Shown here: positions 1 to 9,494 of the stretch, piece after piece
Numbering within the stretch: the stretch's first letter is position 1
Layout of the letters: every line of letters begins with the position of its first letter
NCBI RefSeq assembly: GCF_003651245.1
Contig: NZ_RAPE01000001.1
Location: 310,001 to 374,000 of the forward strand
DNA from: Roseovarius spongiae
Lineage (GTDB): Bacteria > Pseudomonadota > Alphaproteobacteria > Rhodobacterales > Rhodobacteraceae
DNA length: 64,000 nucleotides
Reading direction: 5' to 3'
Notes under the pieces: model-generated
Database searches by the model: none
What the model was told of the DNA's origin: nothing
Seen by the model: the letters and a program-made list of their open reading frames with translations, nothing else
Program-made: the position numbers and the translations under genes

Positions 1-19
1 CGGGCTGTAGCACTCTGCG

Positions 20-745
20 ATGATGACGAAGAAACGCGGCGCCGCGAAATCCTCAAAACCGACCCCGCGCCGCCGCCCGCTGCGGCGGCTGCGCCGCTTC
101 GCGCTCTGGTGCGTGCTGGTCTGCGTCGTCTCGACCTGCCTCGCCGCGCTGGTTCATAGCCGGATCGCGCCGAATCCGACGCATTACATGCGCGAGGAGG
201 CGCGCCGCCTCGGCGGGATCGAGTGGCGCTGGGTCGATATCGACGATGTCGCCCCGGTCATGGCGCGCGCCGTGGTGGCGGCGGAGGACGCGGATTTCTG
301 CATTCACTGGGGGTTCGACATGCGCGCGATCCGCTCCGTGATCGAGCGCGGCGAGACCCGCGGCGCCTCCACGCTCAGCCAGCAGACGGTCAAGAACGTC
401 TATCTCTGGCAGGACCGAAGCTGGGCGCGCAAGGCGCTCGAGGCGCTGATGACCCCGCTGATCGAGGCGCTCTGGTCCAAGCGGCGCATCATCGAGGTCT
501 ATCTCAACATCGCGGAGTTCGACGAGGGCGTATTCGGAATCAAAGCGGCGGCGCGGCATTACTTCGGCGTCAGCCCCGATGCGCTGAGCGCGCGACAGGC
601 GGCGCGGCTGGCCGCGTTGTTGCCCGATCCCAAGGATCGCTCGGCCAGCCAGCCGAGCGCATGGGTGCGCAAGCGCGCGGGCGCGATCATGGACGGGGCG
701 GCCACCATTCGCCGCGACGGGAGATCAGGCTGTTTCGAGGATTGA
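20..745 (+). CDS. mtgA: Monofunctional biosynthetic peptidoglycan transglycosylase
   Basis: GT51 enzyme that polymerises lipid II into glycan strands at the periplasmic face of the inner membrane and has no transpeptidase domain. The 241-residue length fits MtgA. An Arg/Lys-rich cytoplasmic tail (residues 3-26) precedes one membrane anchor (about 27-45). The family motifs follow in order: EDADFCIHWGFD containing the catalytic Glu89, GASTLSQQ (115-122) and KRRIIEVYLNIAEF (154-167). ATG at 20 is followed directly by a second ATG at 23, and either could be the start. The 19 bases before it are too few to assign. The downstream gene is unrelated and 59 bp away. Confidence 0.93.
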   Translation: MMTKKRGAAKSSKPTPRRRPLRRLRRFALWCVLVCVVSTCLAALVHSRIAPNPTHYMREEARRLGGIEWRWVDIDDVAPVMARAVVAAEDADFCIHWGFDMRAIRSVIERGETRGASTLSQQTVKNVYLWQDRSWARKALEALMTPLIEALWSKRRIIEVYLNIAEFDEGVFGIKAAARHYFGVSPDALSARQAARLAALLPDPKDRSASQPSAWVRKRAGAIMDGAATIRRDGRSGCFED

Positions 746-804
746 AAATCCCGTTCGGAGCAGGCATTGAAGACCCGAGTTCCCCGCGAAGGTGCCCGCC
801 GGTC

Positions 805-1470
805 ATGGCCAAGCTCTATCACGTCCCGCTCTCGCCGTTCTGCCGCAAGGTCCGTCTCAGCCTCGCCGAGAAGAAGATCGAATGCGAGCTGGTCGAGGAA
901 CGCTACTGGGAGCAAAGCGCCGAATTCCTGCGCCGCAACCCCGCCGGCAAGGTGCCGGTGCTGCGCATCGACGGGCGCACCCTGTCCGAAAGCGCGCCGA
1001 TCTGCGAATATATCGAAGAGAAATACCCCGAACCCGCCTTGCTGCCAAAGAGCGCCGAGGCGCGCTACGAAGTGCGCCGGCTGGTGGCGTGGTTCGACGA
1101 CAAGTTCCACCACGAGGTCACCTCGAAGCTGCTCTACGAGCGGGTGAACAAGAAGATGATGAGCGCGGGCTACCCGGACAGTTCCAATGTCAAGGCGGGC
1201 GCGCGCGCGATCAAGTATCACCTCGACTACATGACCTGGCTGCTGGATCACCGCCGCTGGCTGGCCGGCGACGTGATGACCCTCGCGGATTTCGCCGCCG
1301 CCGCGCATCTGAGCGCGCTGGACTACATCTCGGACGTGGACTGGAACCGCTCGGAGGTGGTCAAGGACTGGTACGCCAAGATCAAGTCGCGCCCGGCCTT
1401 CCGCAACATCCTGACAGATCAGGTGTCCGGCTTTCCGCCGCCGCCGCATTATGCTGACCTCGATTTCTGA
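805..1470 (+). CDS. Glutathione S-transferase family protein
   Basis: Cytosolic glutathione transferase of 221 residues, the usual GST length. The N-terminal thioredoxin-like half carries SPFCRKVR with Cys13 in the place of the catalytic Ser/Cys, the cis-Pro element KVPVL (49-53) and the glutathione-binding SES (61-63). An all-helical C-terminal domain follows, with the typical ADFAAAAHLSALDYI segment. ATG at 805 was chosen because the protein begins directly with the beta-strand MAKLYHVPLSP; the longer open frame upstream overlaps mtgA in another frame. It lies 60 bp before queG on the same strand. The substrate cannot be told from sequence; a Cys in the active site suggests deglutathionylation rather than conjugation, which is inference. 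Confidence 0.9.
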   Translation: MAKLYHVPLSPFCRKVRLSLAEKKIECELVEERYWEQSAEFLRRNPAGKVPVLRIDGRTLSESAPICEYIEEKYPEPALLPKSAEARYEVRRLVAWFDDKFHHEVTSKLLYERVNKKMMSAGYPDSSNVKAGARAIKYHLDYMTWLLDHRRWLAGDVMTLADFAAAAHLSALDYISDVDWNRSEVVKDWYAKIKSRPAFRNILTDQVSGFPPPPHYADLDF

Positions 1471-1530
1471 GATGCCCCGCCGCGCGTGGTCCCGCCGCCG
1501 GCTGTTCGGGTGTTTCTACCAAGAGAAAAC

Positions 1531-2571
1531 ATGAGCGGGCTCAAGCAGAGGCTGGTGGCGCGCGCCGTCGAGGAAGGGTTCGACGCGGCCCGCATCTGCC
1601 GTCCCTGGGATATCCCGAAAGTGCCCGCGCGGCTGGCGGAGTTCCTGGACAAGGGGCGGCACGGGCAGATGGGCTGGATGGAGGCGCGCAGCCATTGGCG
1701 CGGTGACCCCGCCGCGCTCTGGCCCGAGGCGCAATCGGTCGTCATGCTGGCCGAGAGCTACACGCCGGAACTGGACCCGACCGCGACGCTGGAGCGCCCG
1801 GATGTCGGGACCGTGTCGGTCTATGCGCGCAACAAGGATTACCACGACCTCGTCAAGAAGCGGCTGAAGCGGCTGGCCCGCTGGCTGATCGCGGAAGCCG
1901 GGCCGCAGACCGAGGTGAAGGTCTTCGTCGACACCGCGCCCGTGCCGGAAAAACCGCTGGGGCAGGCGGCTGGCCTTGGCTGGCAGGGCAAACATACCAA
2001 CCTGCTGAGCCGCGAACTCGGTAACTGGTTCTTCATCGGGTCGATCTTCACTACGCTCGAGCTTGAGGCGGACGCGCCCGAGGTCGATCATTGCGGGTCG
2101 TGCCGGGCCTGTCTCGACGCCTGCCCGACGAACGCGTTTCCCGCGCCCTACCAGCTCGACGCGCGGCGCTGCATTTCCTACCTCACGATCGAGCACAAGG
2201 GGCCGATCGACCCCGAGTTGCGCCCGCTGCTGGGCAACCGGATCTACGGCTGCGACGATTGCCTCGCTGCCTGCCCGTGGAACAAGTTCGCGGTCAGCGC
2301 CCGCGAGGTTCGCTATCACGCGCGCGACGATCTGAACGCGCCGCCGCTGGCCGAACTGGCCGCGCTGGACGACGCGGCGTTTCGCGCCAAGTTCTCGGGC
2401 AGCCCGATCAAGCGGATCGGGGTGAACCGGTTCCTGCGGAACGTGCTTTACGCCATCGGCAACTCGGGCCGGGCCGACCTGGCCCCGAGCGCGGCGGCGC
2501 ATCTCGATGCGGAGGCGCCCGAGGTGGCGGATGCGGCGCGTTGGGCGCTGGAGCGGTTGGGGCAAGGCTGA
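1531..2571 (+). CDS. queG: Epoxyqueuosine reductase
   Basis: Cobalamin- and iron-sulfur-dependent enzyme that reduces epoxyqueuosine to queuosine in tRNA, the last step of queuosine synthesis. It has 346 residues, normal for bacterial QueG. The block [19 protein letters not shown] is the family signature around the cobalamin/substrate pocket. Two [4Fe-4S] motifs are visible: C188-x2-C191-x2-C194-x3-C198 and C241-x2-C244-x3-C248; RRCISYL between them supplies the remaining ligand. A C-terminal HEAT-like stretch ends the protein. ATG 1531 is preferred over an upstream in-frame alternative because the QueG N-terminus begins at MSGLKQRL and AAGAGAA precedes it. No other queuosine genes are in the window. 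Confidence 0.95.
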   Translation: MSGLKQRLVARAVEEGFDAARICRPWDIPKVPARLAEFLDKGRHGQMGWMEARSHWRGDPAALWPEAQSVVMLAESYTPELDPTATLERPDVGTVSVYARNKDYHDLVKKRLKRLARWLIAEAGPQTEVKVFVDTAPVPEKPLGQAAGLGWQGKHTNLLSRELGNWFFIGSIFTTLELEADAPEVDHCGSCRACLDACPTNAFPAPYQLDARRCISYLTIEHKGPIDPELRPLLGNRIYGCDDCLAACPWNKFAVSAREVRYHARDDLNAPPLAELAALDDAAFRAKFSGSPIKRIGVNRFLRNVLYAIGNSGRADLAPSAAAHLDAEAPEVADAARWALERLGQG

Positions 2572-2584
2572 AAAGGGGACGGCA

Positions 2585-4600
2585 ATGGCGATACTGTTGG
2601 GGGTGGACACCGGCGGCACCTACACGGATGCGGTGCTGCTGCGGGACGAAGAGGAAGTGATCGCGTCGAGCAAGGCGCTGACCACGCGCCACGACCTCGC
2701 CATCGGCATCGGCGCGGCGGTCGGGCGCGTGCTGGAAGAGAGCGGCGTCTCGCCCGGCGACATCGCGCTGGCGTCGCTGTCCACCACGCTGGCCACCAAC
2801 GCGCTGGTCGAGGGGCAGGGCGGGCGCGTCGGGCTTGTCTATATCGGGTTTCGCGAACAGGATATCGACGGGCACGGGCTGCGCGCGCCGCTGAACGGCG
2901 ACCCGGCGATCGTCGTGGCCGGCGGGCACGATCACGCCGGCGGCGAGGCGCGCGCGCTGGACCGCGAGGCGCTGCTGACGTGGCTCGATTCGGTCGAGGG
3001 CGTCTCCGCCTACGCGGTGGCCGCGCAATTCGCCACTCGCAATCCCGAACATGAACTGGCGGCGGCCGAAATGATCACCCGGCTGACGGGGCGGCCGGTT
3101 TCCTGTTCGCACCACCTGTCCGCGCGGCTCAACGGGCCGAAACGCGCGCTGACCGCGCTGCTCAACGCGCGGCTGATCGGCATGATCACGCGGCTGGTCG
3201 AAAAGGCCGAGGGCAAGCTTGCCGAACTCGGCATCACGGCGCCGCTGATGGTGGTGCGTGGCGATGGCGCGCTGATCAGCGCCGCGCAGGCCCGCGCCCG
3301 CCCGATCGAGACGATCCTGAGCGGCCCCGCCGCCTCCATCGTCGGGGCGCGCTGGCTGACCGGCGCGTCGCTGGCGCTTGTCTCGGACATCGGCGGCACC
3401 ACGACCGACATCGCGCTGCTGCGCGACGGGCGCCCGATGATCGACCCCGCCGGCGCCCGCGTCGGCCCCTGGCGCACGATGGTCGAGGCGGTGGCGATGC
3501 GCACCTCGGGCCTCGGCGGCGACAGCGAGGTGCATGTCGTCGACGAGGGGCTCGTGGGGGGTGTCACGCTCGGGCCGCGCCGGGTGCTGCCGGTCTGCCT
3601 GATCGCGCATGAATCGCCCGAGATCGTGCATCGCACGCTTGATGCGCAACTCCGCAGCACCGTGCCCGGCGAATTCGACGGGGCGTTCGCGCGCGCGGTG
3701 CCGGGGATCGACGCCGACGGGCTGCACAAGCGCGACGCAGCACTTCTGGATCGGATCGGCGATGGGCTGCACCCGGTCGGCTCGCTGCTGAACAGCCGGC
3801 TCGAGCAGATGGCGCTCCGCCGGCTTATCGGGCGCGGGCTCGTGCAGGTGTCGGGCGTCACGCCCACGGATGCGAGCCACGTGCTCGGCCACGTGAACAG
3901 GTGGGATACCGAGGCGGCGGAAAAGGCGCTGACGCTGATGACGCGCAAGCGGACCGGCACGGGCAACGTGCTGGCCGAGGACGCGGCAGGCGTGGCGCGG
4001 ATGATCGTGGACCGGCTGACTTGGCAGACGGTGATCGCGCTTCTGGAGGCGGCGCTCTCCGAGGAGGAACGCCCCTTCGGCCCGCCGCCCGAGCAGCTGG
4101 CGCGCCATGTGCTGATGGCGCATGGGCTGAACGGCTATCGCGGGCTGACGCGGCTCGACGCCGGGCTTGACGTGGCGGTGGTGGGTCTGGGCGCCTCGGT
4201 GGGGTGTTACTACCCGGCGGTCGGAGAGCGGCTGGGCTGCGAGATGATCCTGCCGGACCATGCCGGCGTCGCCAACGCCATCGGCGCGGTGGTCGGGCGC
4301 GTGACGATCCGGCGCAGCGGCACGGTGACGGCGCCCTCCGAGGGGCAGTATCGCGTGCATCTCGACAGCGGGCCGGTGGATTTCGAGACCGCAGAAGAGG
4401 CGCTGGCCCGGTTGCAGGCCGAACTCGAATCCGCCTCCCGCGCCGAGGCCGAGGCGGCGGGCGCCGAGGACATCCAGATGAGCGCCACGCGCGAACTGCG
4501 CACCGCGCAGGCGCAAGAGCGCGAGGTGTTCCTCGAGGGCGAGATCACCGTCGAGGCGTCGGGGCGGCCCCGGATCGCGGTAGGCGGCGCGGCGGGGTGA
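2585..4600 (+). CDS. Hydantoinase/oxoprolinase family protein, HyuA-like
   Basis: ASKHA-fold ATPase of the hydantoinase A/5-oxoprolinase family, which couples ATP hydrolysis to opening of cyclic amides such as N-methylhydantoin. The 671 residues match HyuA. A phosphate loop GVDTGGTYTDAVLL lies at residues 6-19 (Hydant_A_N) and a second, DIGGTTTDIALL, around 270-281 (Hydantoinase_A). ATG 2585 is chosen because the first beta-strand MAILLGVDTGG starts there; it follows queG by 13 bp with AAAAGGGGAC as a ribosome site. The partner HyuB is not adjacent, so the substrate is open. Placed next to glycine/methylamine genes, a role in creatinine- or hydantoin-like N-methyl compounds is possible but only inferred. 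Confidence 0.85.
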   Translation: MAILLGVDTGGTYTDAVLLRDEEEVIASSKALTTRHDLAIGIGAAVGRVLEESGVSPGDIALASLSTTLATNALVEGQGGRVGLVYIGFREQDIDGHGLRAPLNGDPAIVVAGGHDHAGGEARALDREALLTWLDSVEGVSAYAVAAQFATRNPEHELAAAEMITRLTGRPVSCSHHLSARLNGPKRALTALLNARLIGMITRLVEKAEGKLAELGITAPLMVVRGDGALISAAQARARPIETILSGPAASIVGARWLTGASLALVSDIGGTTTDIALLRDGRPMIDPAGARVGPWRTMVEAVAMRTSGLGGDSEVHVVDEGLVGGVTLGPRRVLPVCLIAHESPEIVHRTLDAQLRSTVPGEFDGAFARAVPGIDADGLHKRDAALLDRIGDGLHPVGSLLNSRLEQMALRRLIGRGLVQVSGVTPTDASHVLGHVNRWDTEAAEKALTLMTRKRTGTGNVLAEDAAGVARMIVDRLTWQTVIALLEAALSEEERPFGPPPEQLARHVLMAHGLNGYRGLTRLDAGLDVAVVGLGASVGCYYPAVGERLGCEMILPDHAGVANAIGAVVGRVTIRRSGTVTAPSEGQYRVHLDSGPVDFETAEEALARLQAELESASRAEAEAAGAEDIQMSATRELRTAQAQEREVFLEGEITVEASGRPRIAVGGAAG

Positions 4601-4609
4601 GGCCCCGCC

Positions 4610-5515
4610 CTACGCCTGCGCGTGGGCGATCAGCCAGTCGCGGGCGGCCAGCGCCTCCGCGGAGAGGGGGGCGCCGTTCGACCAGACAAGGTAGAACCCC
4701 GCGCCGGTTTCCCAGGCCCAGTCCGCACGCTCGGCCAGCAGGCCCTGTTGCACGAGAAAGGCGGTGGTGTGCCGCCAGCCGAGGGCAAAGCCCTCGCCCG
4801 CCATGGTCGCCTGGAGCACCAGCGCGTAGTCGTTGAGCCGCAGCCCGCCATGCGGTTCGGCGTAAGGCGCCTGCCAGTGGCGAAAGAAATCCGCCCAGGT
4901 CGGGCGGTCGCGGACCGGCTCTTCGAGGTGGATCAGCGGCTGGTTGCCCAGCGTGGCGATCGAGCGCAGGTTGATCGCGGCCGCCATCACGCGGGGCGCC
5001 GCGATCGGCGCGATCACCTCGGGGGCGATAAGGGCGGCGTCGCAGCCGGGCCAGTTTCCATTGCCTCGCCTTATGGCAAGGCTCAGCCCTTCGGCGTCGA
5101 TATCCGGCTCGCGATCCGAGGTTTGCAGGCGCAGGTCGGTGTCCGGGTTCGCCGCGTGGAACCCGGCCAGACGCGGCACCATCCAGTAATGCGCGAAGGC
5201 GGTCGAGGCCGAGAGCGTCACCCGGTTGCCCGCATGGCGCGTGGCAAGCGTGCGGGCGCTGTCCAGCACCCGGGCGAAGGCGCCGGATACGTCCGTGTAA
5301 AGCCGCTCGCCCGCAGGGGTGAGCGTGACCGAGCGATGCGCGCGGGTGAATAGCGCCGTGCCGAGCGCCTCTTCCAACTGCTTGATCGCCGCGCTCACCG
5401 CGGGCTGCTGCACGTTCATCTCGCGCGCGGCGCGGGTGAATGAGCCGTGCCGCGCCGCGGTCTCGAAGACCAGCAGATGACGCGGGGAGGCGACCAGTTT
5501 CCAAAGTTCCTGCAT
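4610..5515 (-). CDS. LysR family transcriptional regulator, GcvA-like
   Basis: DNA-binding regulator of 301 residues. The N-terminal winged helix-turn-helix includes SFTRAAREMNVQQPAVSAA (about 25-43), followed by the linker helix and a LysR substrate-binding domain. The pattern resembles the GcvA/AmpR branch. It is convergent with the HyuA-like gene (9 bp between stops) and divergent from the MttB-like gene with 95 bp between starts, so the catabolic genes to its right are its most likely targets. A T-N11-A sequence overlaps its own start codon, which fits autoregulation. The effector is unknown. Confidence 0.9.
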   Translation of the reverse strand: MQELWKLVASPRHLLVFETAARHGSFTRAAREMNVQQPAVSAAIKQLEEALGTALFTRAHRSVTLTPAGERLYTDVSGAFARVLDSARTLATRHAGNRVTLSASTAFAHYWMVPRLAGFHAANPDTDLRLQTSDREPDIDAEGLSLAIRRGNGNWPGCDAALIAPEVIAPIAAPRVMAAAINLRSIATLGNQPLIHLEEPVRDRPTWADFFRHWQAPYAEPHGGLRLNDYALVLQATMAGEGFALGWRHTTAFLVQQGLLAERADWAWETGAGFYLVWSNGAPLSAEALAARDWLIAHAQA

Positions 5516-5527
5516 AAGCTCACGTTA
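5515..5527. promoter_or_regulatory. LysR-type T-N11-A box candidate
   Basis: The sequence TAAGCTCACGTTA has the T-N11-A form with TAA/TTA dyad ends (ATAA-N7-TTAT at 5514-5528). It sits on the start codon of the LysR gene in the 95-bp divergent region. Such boxes are common by chance, so this is a weak call. Confidence 0.3.
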
Positions 5528-5610
5528 TCCAAGGCCATGGTTTTTTCAAGGCTCACATGCGCCCTGCCGCGGGCTAGTCTCAGGGCGGTGCGAGAGCGGA
5601 GGGCAAGGTC

Positions 5611-7128
5611 ATGGCCAGGCGGACACGGATCAGGAGGGACGGGGGGGAAGGACAGGGGCCGGACGTCGCGTCGCCGCATGTCGAGCGGCGCCTGCCCTAT
5701 TTCGACCCGCTGAACGAAGAGGGGCTCGCGCGGCTCGAGGCGCAGGTCGACTGGATCATGCAGGACGTGGGGCTCGAATTCCGCGACGACCCCGAGGCGC
5801 TTCGACTCTGGAAAGAGGCCGGGGCGAAGGTCGAGGGCACGCGGGTGCGCGCGCCCGCGGACTGGATCCGCGATCTCTGCTTGAGAGCGCCGCGCGAGTT
5901 CACCCAACGCGCCCGCAACCCGGCGCGCAGCGTGACCATCGGCGGCGTCAACCAGGTCTTCGCCCCGATCTACGGCGCGCCCTTCGTGCGCGACCTCGCC
6001 GGGGGGCGGCGCTACGGCGACATGGAGAGCTTCGAGAAGCTGGTGAAGCTCGCCTGGATGCACCCCAACCTGCACCATACCGGGCTGGTGATCTGCGAGC
6101 CCTGCGACGTGCCGGTGAGTCACCGCCATCTCGACATGGTCTACACGCACATGAGATGGAGCGACAAACCCCATCTCGGCGCGATCACCGAGCAGAGCCG
6201 CGCGCAGGACAGCGTCGACATGGCCGAGATCCTGCACGGGGCCGACGTCATGAACGAACATTGCGTCATCATGGGCAACGTCAACACCAACTCGCCGCTC
6301 CTGGTGGACAAGGTGGTGACGCAGGCGATCCAGACCTATTGCGGACGCGGTCAGGGCATCGTCGTCGTGCCGTTCATCCTGTCGGGCGCGATGGGGCCGG
6401 TCAGCACCGCGGCGAGCGTCTGCCAGGCGATGGCCGAGGCGATGATGTGCTGCGCCTACGCGCAACTGGTCCGCCCCGGCGCGCCCTTCGTACTGGGCAA
6501 TTTCCTGAGCTCCATGAGCCTCAAGTCCGGCGCGCCGACCTTCGGGATGCCCGAACCGGTGCTCAGCAACTACGCCATCGGCCAGATGGCGCGGCGCGTC
6601 GGGCTGCCGCTGCGCTGCGGCGGATCGCTCACCGCGAGCAAGCTGGAGGATGCGCAGGCGGCCTATGAATCGGCCGATTCGATGCATTCCACCATGCTTG
6701 CCGGCGCGCATTTCGTCCTTCACGCGGCCGGTTGGCTCGAGGGGGGATTGTGCACCGGGTTCGAGAAGCTGGTGATGGACGCCGACCGGCTGGGCAGCTA
6801 CCAGAAGGTGCTGGGCGGGCTGAACGTGAGCGACGAGGCGCTGGCGCGCGACGCCTACGAGGAGGTGAAGCCGGGGGGCCATTTCCTTGGCTGCGCGCAC
6901 ACGATGCGCAATTATCAGACGGCGTTCTACGAACCCGCGCTGAGCGATTCGGAAAATGTCGAGAGCTGGGAAGAGGGCGGATCGCTGGACATGCGCGCGC
7001 GCGCCTACACGCGGTGGACCGGGATGCTGGCGCGCTACGAGGCGCCGCCGATCGACGCCGACAAGGACGAGGAACTGCGCGACTTCATTGCCCGTCGCAA
7101 ATCCGAGATACCCGAGGCATGGTATTGA
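5611..7128 (+). CDS. Trimethylamine methyltransferase (MttB) family protein without pyrrolysine
   Basis: Member of the MttB superfamily: corrinoid-dependent methyltransferases that move a methyl group from a quaternary or tertiary amine to a cobalamin protein. The reading frame is open for 505 residues with no in-frame TAG, so it belongs to the non-pyrrolysine branch that includes glycine-betaine and proline-betaine methyltransferases. Conserved TIM-barrel blocks are visible, such as GNVNTNSPLLVDKVV, VVPFILSGAMGPVS and GSLTASKLEDAQAAYESAD. No corrinoid-binding protein gene is adjacent. It is followed by kbl, tdh, a PEP-mutase-like gene and a dimethylglycine-dehydrogenase-like gene on the same strand, which suggests a methylated glycine derivative as substrate (inference). 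ATG 5611 gives a family-typical N-terminus with a basic tail. Confidence 0.88.
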   Translation: MARRTRIRRDGGEGQGPDVASPHVERRLPYFDPLNEEGLARLEAQVDWIMQDVGLEFRDDPEALRLWKEAGAKVEGTRVRAPADWIRDLCLRAPREFTQRARNPARSVTIGGVNQVFAPIYGAPFVRDLAGGRRYGDMESFEKLVKLAWMHPNLHHTGLVICEPCDVPVSHRHLDMVYTHMRWSDKPHLGAITEQSRAQDSVDMAEILHGADVMNEHCVIMGNVNTNSPLLVDKVVTQAIQTYCGRGQGIVVVPFILSGAMGPVSTAASVCQAMAEAMMCCAYAQLVRPGAPFVLGNFLSSMSLKSGAPTFGMPEPVLSNYAIGQMARRVGLPLRCGGSLTASKLEDAQAAYESADSMHSTMLAGAHFVLHAAGWLEGGLCTGFEKLVMDADRLGSYQKVLGGLNVSDEALARDAYEEVKPGGHFLGCAHTMRNYQTAFYEPALSDSENVESWEEGGSLDMRARAYTRWTGMLARYEAPPIDADKDEELRDFIARRKSEIPEAWY

Positions 7129-7152
7129 CGGGCCCGCCAGCCCCCGACCCCC

Positions 7153-7172
7153 GGGATATTTGGCGCAAGAAG
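7153..7172 (+). repeat. Dispersed GGATATTT-type intergenic element, copy 1
   Basis: GGGATATTTGGCGCAAGAAG lies between the MttB-like gene and kbl. It resembles five other intergenic sequences in this window (a GA(G/T)ATT core, a short spacer, then a purine-rich AA-containing tail). It sits downstream of the preceding gene in the gene's own direction. Confidence 0.5.
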
Positions 7173-7205
7173 TAGTAACAGGCGGGCAACAAGGAAGGAA
7201 CGGCG

Positions 7206-8402
7206 ATGCGAGCATCGGAAAGATTCGACCAGGACATCGGAGCAAGGCTTGACGGATTGCGCGACGACGGGCTCTACAAGACGGAGCGGGTGATCGCCTC
7301 GCCGCAGGGCGGGCGGGTGACGCTGGCCGACGGGCGCGAGGCCGTCAACCTATGCGCCAACAACTACCTTGGCCTTGCCGATGACGCGCGGATCGTGGCG
7401 GCGGCGAAGAAGGCGCTCGATCGCTACGGGTTCGGCATGGCCTCGGTCCGGTTCATCTGCGGCACGCAGGAGGATCACAAGGCGCTGGAGGCGCGCATCG
7501 CGGGATTTCTGGGGATGGAGGACTGCATCCTCTACCCGTCCTGTTTCGACGCCAACGCCGGGCTCTTCGAGACGATCCTCGGGCCCGAGGACGCGGTGAT
7601 CTCGGACGCGCTCAACCATGCGAGCATCATCGACGGCGTGCGGCTTTGCAAGGCGCAGCGGTATCGCTACGCCAATTCAGACATGGGCGATCTGGAGCGA
7701 TGTCTGAAAGAGGCGAGCGGCGCGCGGCACCGGCTGATCGCGACCGACGGGGTGTTCTCGATGGATGGCTATTACGCGAGACTCGACGATATTTGCGACC
7801 TGGCCGAGCGTTATGACGCGATGGTGATGGTGGATGATTGCCACGCCACCGGCTTCGTCGGCGCGACGGGGCGGGGCAGCCATGAGCATTGCGGCGTCAT
7901 GGGGCGCGTCGATATCCTGACCGGTACGCTGGGCAAGGCGCTCGGCGGGGCGTCGGGGGGCTACACCGCCGCTTCGACGCGGGTGGTGGACTGGCTGCGG
8001 CAGCGCTCGCGTCCCTATCTTTTCTCCAACGCCGTGGCGCCGGTGATCGCGGCGGCGTCCCTTACCATGTTCGAACTGGTCGAGGCCGGCGACGATCTGC
8101 GCTCGCGGCTCTGGGAGAATGCGGCCCATTTCCGCGAGCGGATGGGCGCGCTGGGATTCGAGCTCTTGCCGGGCAGCCACGCGATCATCCCCGTCATGCT
8201 GCGCGATGCGAAGCTGGCGCAGGCGATGGCGGCGGCGCTTGGCGAACGGGGCGTCTTCGTCACCGCGTTCAGCTTTCCGGTGGTGCCCAAGGGTCAGGAC
8301 CGCATTCGCACGCAGATGAGCGCGGGGCTGACGCACGATGACCTTGATGCCGCCATCGACGCCTTCGCCGAGGTGGGGCGGGAACTGGGGGTGATCGCGT
8401 GA
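7206..8402 (+). CDS. kbl: Glycine C-acetyltransferase (2-amino-3-ketobutyrate CoA ligase)
   Basis: PLP enzyme of the alpha-oxoamine synthase family. It cleaves 2-amino-3-oxobutyrate with CoA to glycine and acetyl-CoA, the second step of threonine breakdown, and is reversible. The 398 residues match the E. coli enzyme. The PLP lysine lies in [14 protein letters not shown] and is residue 244, the same number as in E. coli Kbl. [12 protein letters not shown] (about 207-218) provides the cofactor aspartate and histidine. The ribosome site AAGGAAGGAA is 6 bp before ATG 7206. The stop overlaps the start of tdh by 4 bp (GTGA), so the two are translationally coupled. Confidence 0.96.
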   Translation: MRASERFDQDIGARLDGLRDDGLYKTERVIASPQGGRVTLADGREAVNLCANNYLGLADDARIVAAAKKALDRYGFGMASVRFICGTQEDHKALEARIAGFLGMEDCILYPSCFDANAGLFETILGPEDAVISDALNHASIIDGVRLCKAQRYRYANSDMGDLERCLKEASGARHRLIATDGVFSMDGYYARLDDICDLAERYDAMVMVDDCHATGFVGATGRGSHEHCGVMGRVDILTGTLGKALGGASGGYTAASTRVVDWLRQRSRPYLFSNAVAPVIAAASLTMFELVEAGDDLRSRLWENAAHFRERMGALGFELLPGSHAIIPVMLRDAKLAQAMAAALGERGVFVTAFSFPVVPKGQDRIRTQMSAGLTHDDLDAAIDAFAEVGRELGVIA

Positions 8403-9433
8403 AGAACGAGATGAAGGCGCTGGTGAAGGCGCGGCCCGAACCGGGGCTGTGGATGGAATACGTCCCCGTCCCCGAACCGGGGCCGAACGACGTGCTGATC
8501 AAGGTGCGCAAGTCGGCCATCTGCGGCACCGACGTGCATATCTGGAAATGGGACGAATTCAGCGCGAAGACCGTGCCGGTGCCGATGGTGGTCGGGCACG
8601 AGTTCGTCGGCGAAATCGCCGATTGCGGCGCGGCGGCGACGCGCTATCGCATCGGGCAGCGCGTGTCGGGCGAGGGGCATATCGTCTGCGGCGCCTGCCG
8701 CAACTGCCGCGCCGGCCGCGGCCAGCTTTGTCGCAACACGAAGGGCGTGGGCGTGAACCGGCCTGGTTCCTTCGCCGAGTATCTCTGCATCCCCGAGGCC
8801 AACGTGGTCCCGATCCCCGCCGATATCCCGGACGAGATCGCGGCGATCTTCGACCCGCTCGGCAACGCGGTGCATACCGCGCTCAGCTTTGATCTGGTGG
8901 GGGAGGACGTGCTGGTTACCGGGGCCGGCCCGATCGGGATCATGGGCGCGCTGGTCGCGCAGAAGGTCGGCGCGCGCAAGGTGGTGATCACCGATATCAA
9001 CCCCTATCGCCTGACTCTCGCGCGGGACATGGGCGTGCAATACGTGGTCGATGTGTCGGGCGAGCAGTTGCGCGACGTCATGGACGATATCGGCATGACC
9101 GAAGGCTTCGACGTGGGACTTGAGATGTCCGGCGCCGCCGCCGCCATGCAGCAGATGATCGCGCGGATGAACAATGGCGGCAAGATCGCGCTTCTCGGGA
9201 TCGCGCCGACGGAGTTCGCGGTGGACTGGAACAGCATCATTTTCAAGATGCTGCACGTGAAGGGCATCTACGGGCGCGAGATGTTCGAGACCTGGTACAA
9301 GATGATCGCGCTGGTGCAGTCCGGGCTGGACGTGTCAGGGCTCATCACCCACCGGATCGGCATCGACGAGTTCGAGGACGGGTTCGAGGCGATGATGTCG
9401 GGCAATTCGGGCAAGGTGGTGATGGATTGGTAG
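8399..9433 (+). CDS. tdh: L-threonine 3-dehydrogenase
   Basis: Zinc-dependent medium-chain dehydrogenase that oxidises threonine to 2-amino-3-oxobutyrate with NAD+, which Kbl then splits. Catalytic zinc site: CGTD near residue 41 and GHEFVGE. Structural zinc: [18 protein letters not shown]-binding motif: [11 protein letters not shown]. The GTG at 8399 overlaps kbl by 4 bp and has GGGGG upstream; an internal ATG at 8411 would begin MKALVKARP, close to the E. coli N-terminus, and could be the true start (340 residues). Confidence in function is high; the start is uncertain by 12 bp. Confidence 0.95.
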   Translation: MKNEMKALVKARPEPGLWMEYVPVPEPGPNDVLIKVRKSAICGTDVHIWKWDEFSAKTVPVPMVVGHEFVGEIADCGAAATRYRIGQRVSGEGHIVCGACRNCRAGRGQLCRNTKGVGVNRPGSFAEYLCIPEANVVPIPADIPDEIAAIFDPLGNAVHTALSFDLVGEDVLVTGAGPIGIMGALVAQKVGARKVVITDINPYRLTLARDMGVQYVVDVSGEQLRDVMDDIGMTEGFDVGLEMSGAAAAMQQMIARMNNGGKIALLGIAPTEFAVDWNSIIFKMLHVKGIYGREMFETWYKMIALVQSGLDVSGLITHRIGIDEFEDGFEAMMSGNSGKVVMDW

Positions 9434-9494
9434 CGGCGCGCGCTCTTCCGCCCTCACGGGCGTCCTCGCGTCGCGAAACGGGAAAGGAAGTGAC

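Noticed and set aside
5611-7128. Pyrrolysine-containing MttB
   Set aside because: No in-frame TAG occurs; the frame ends in TGA at full length.
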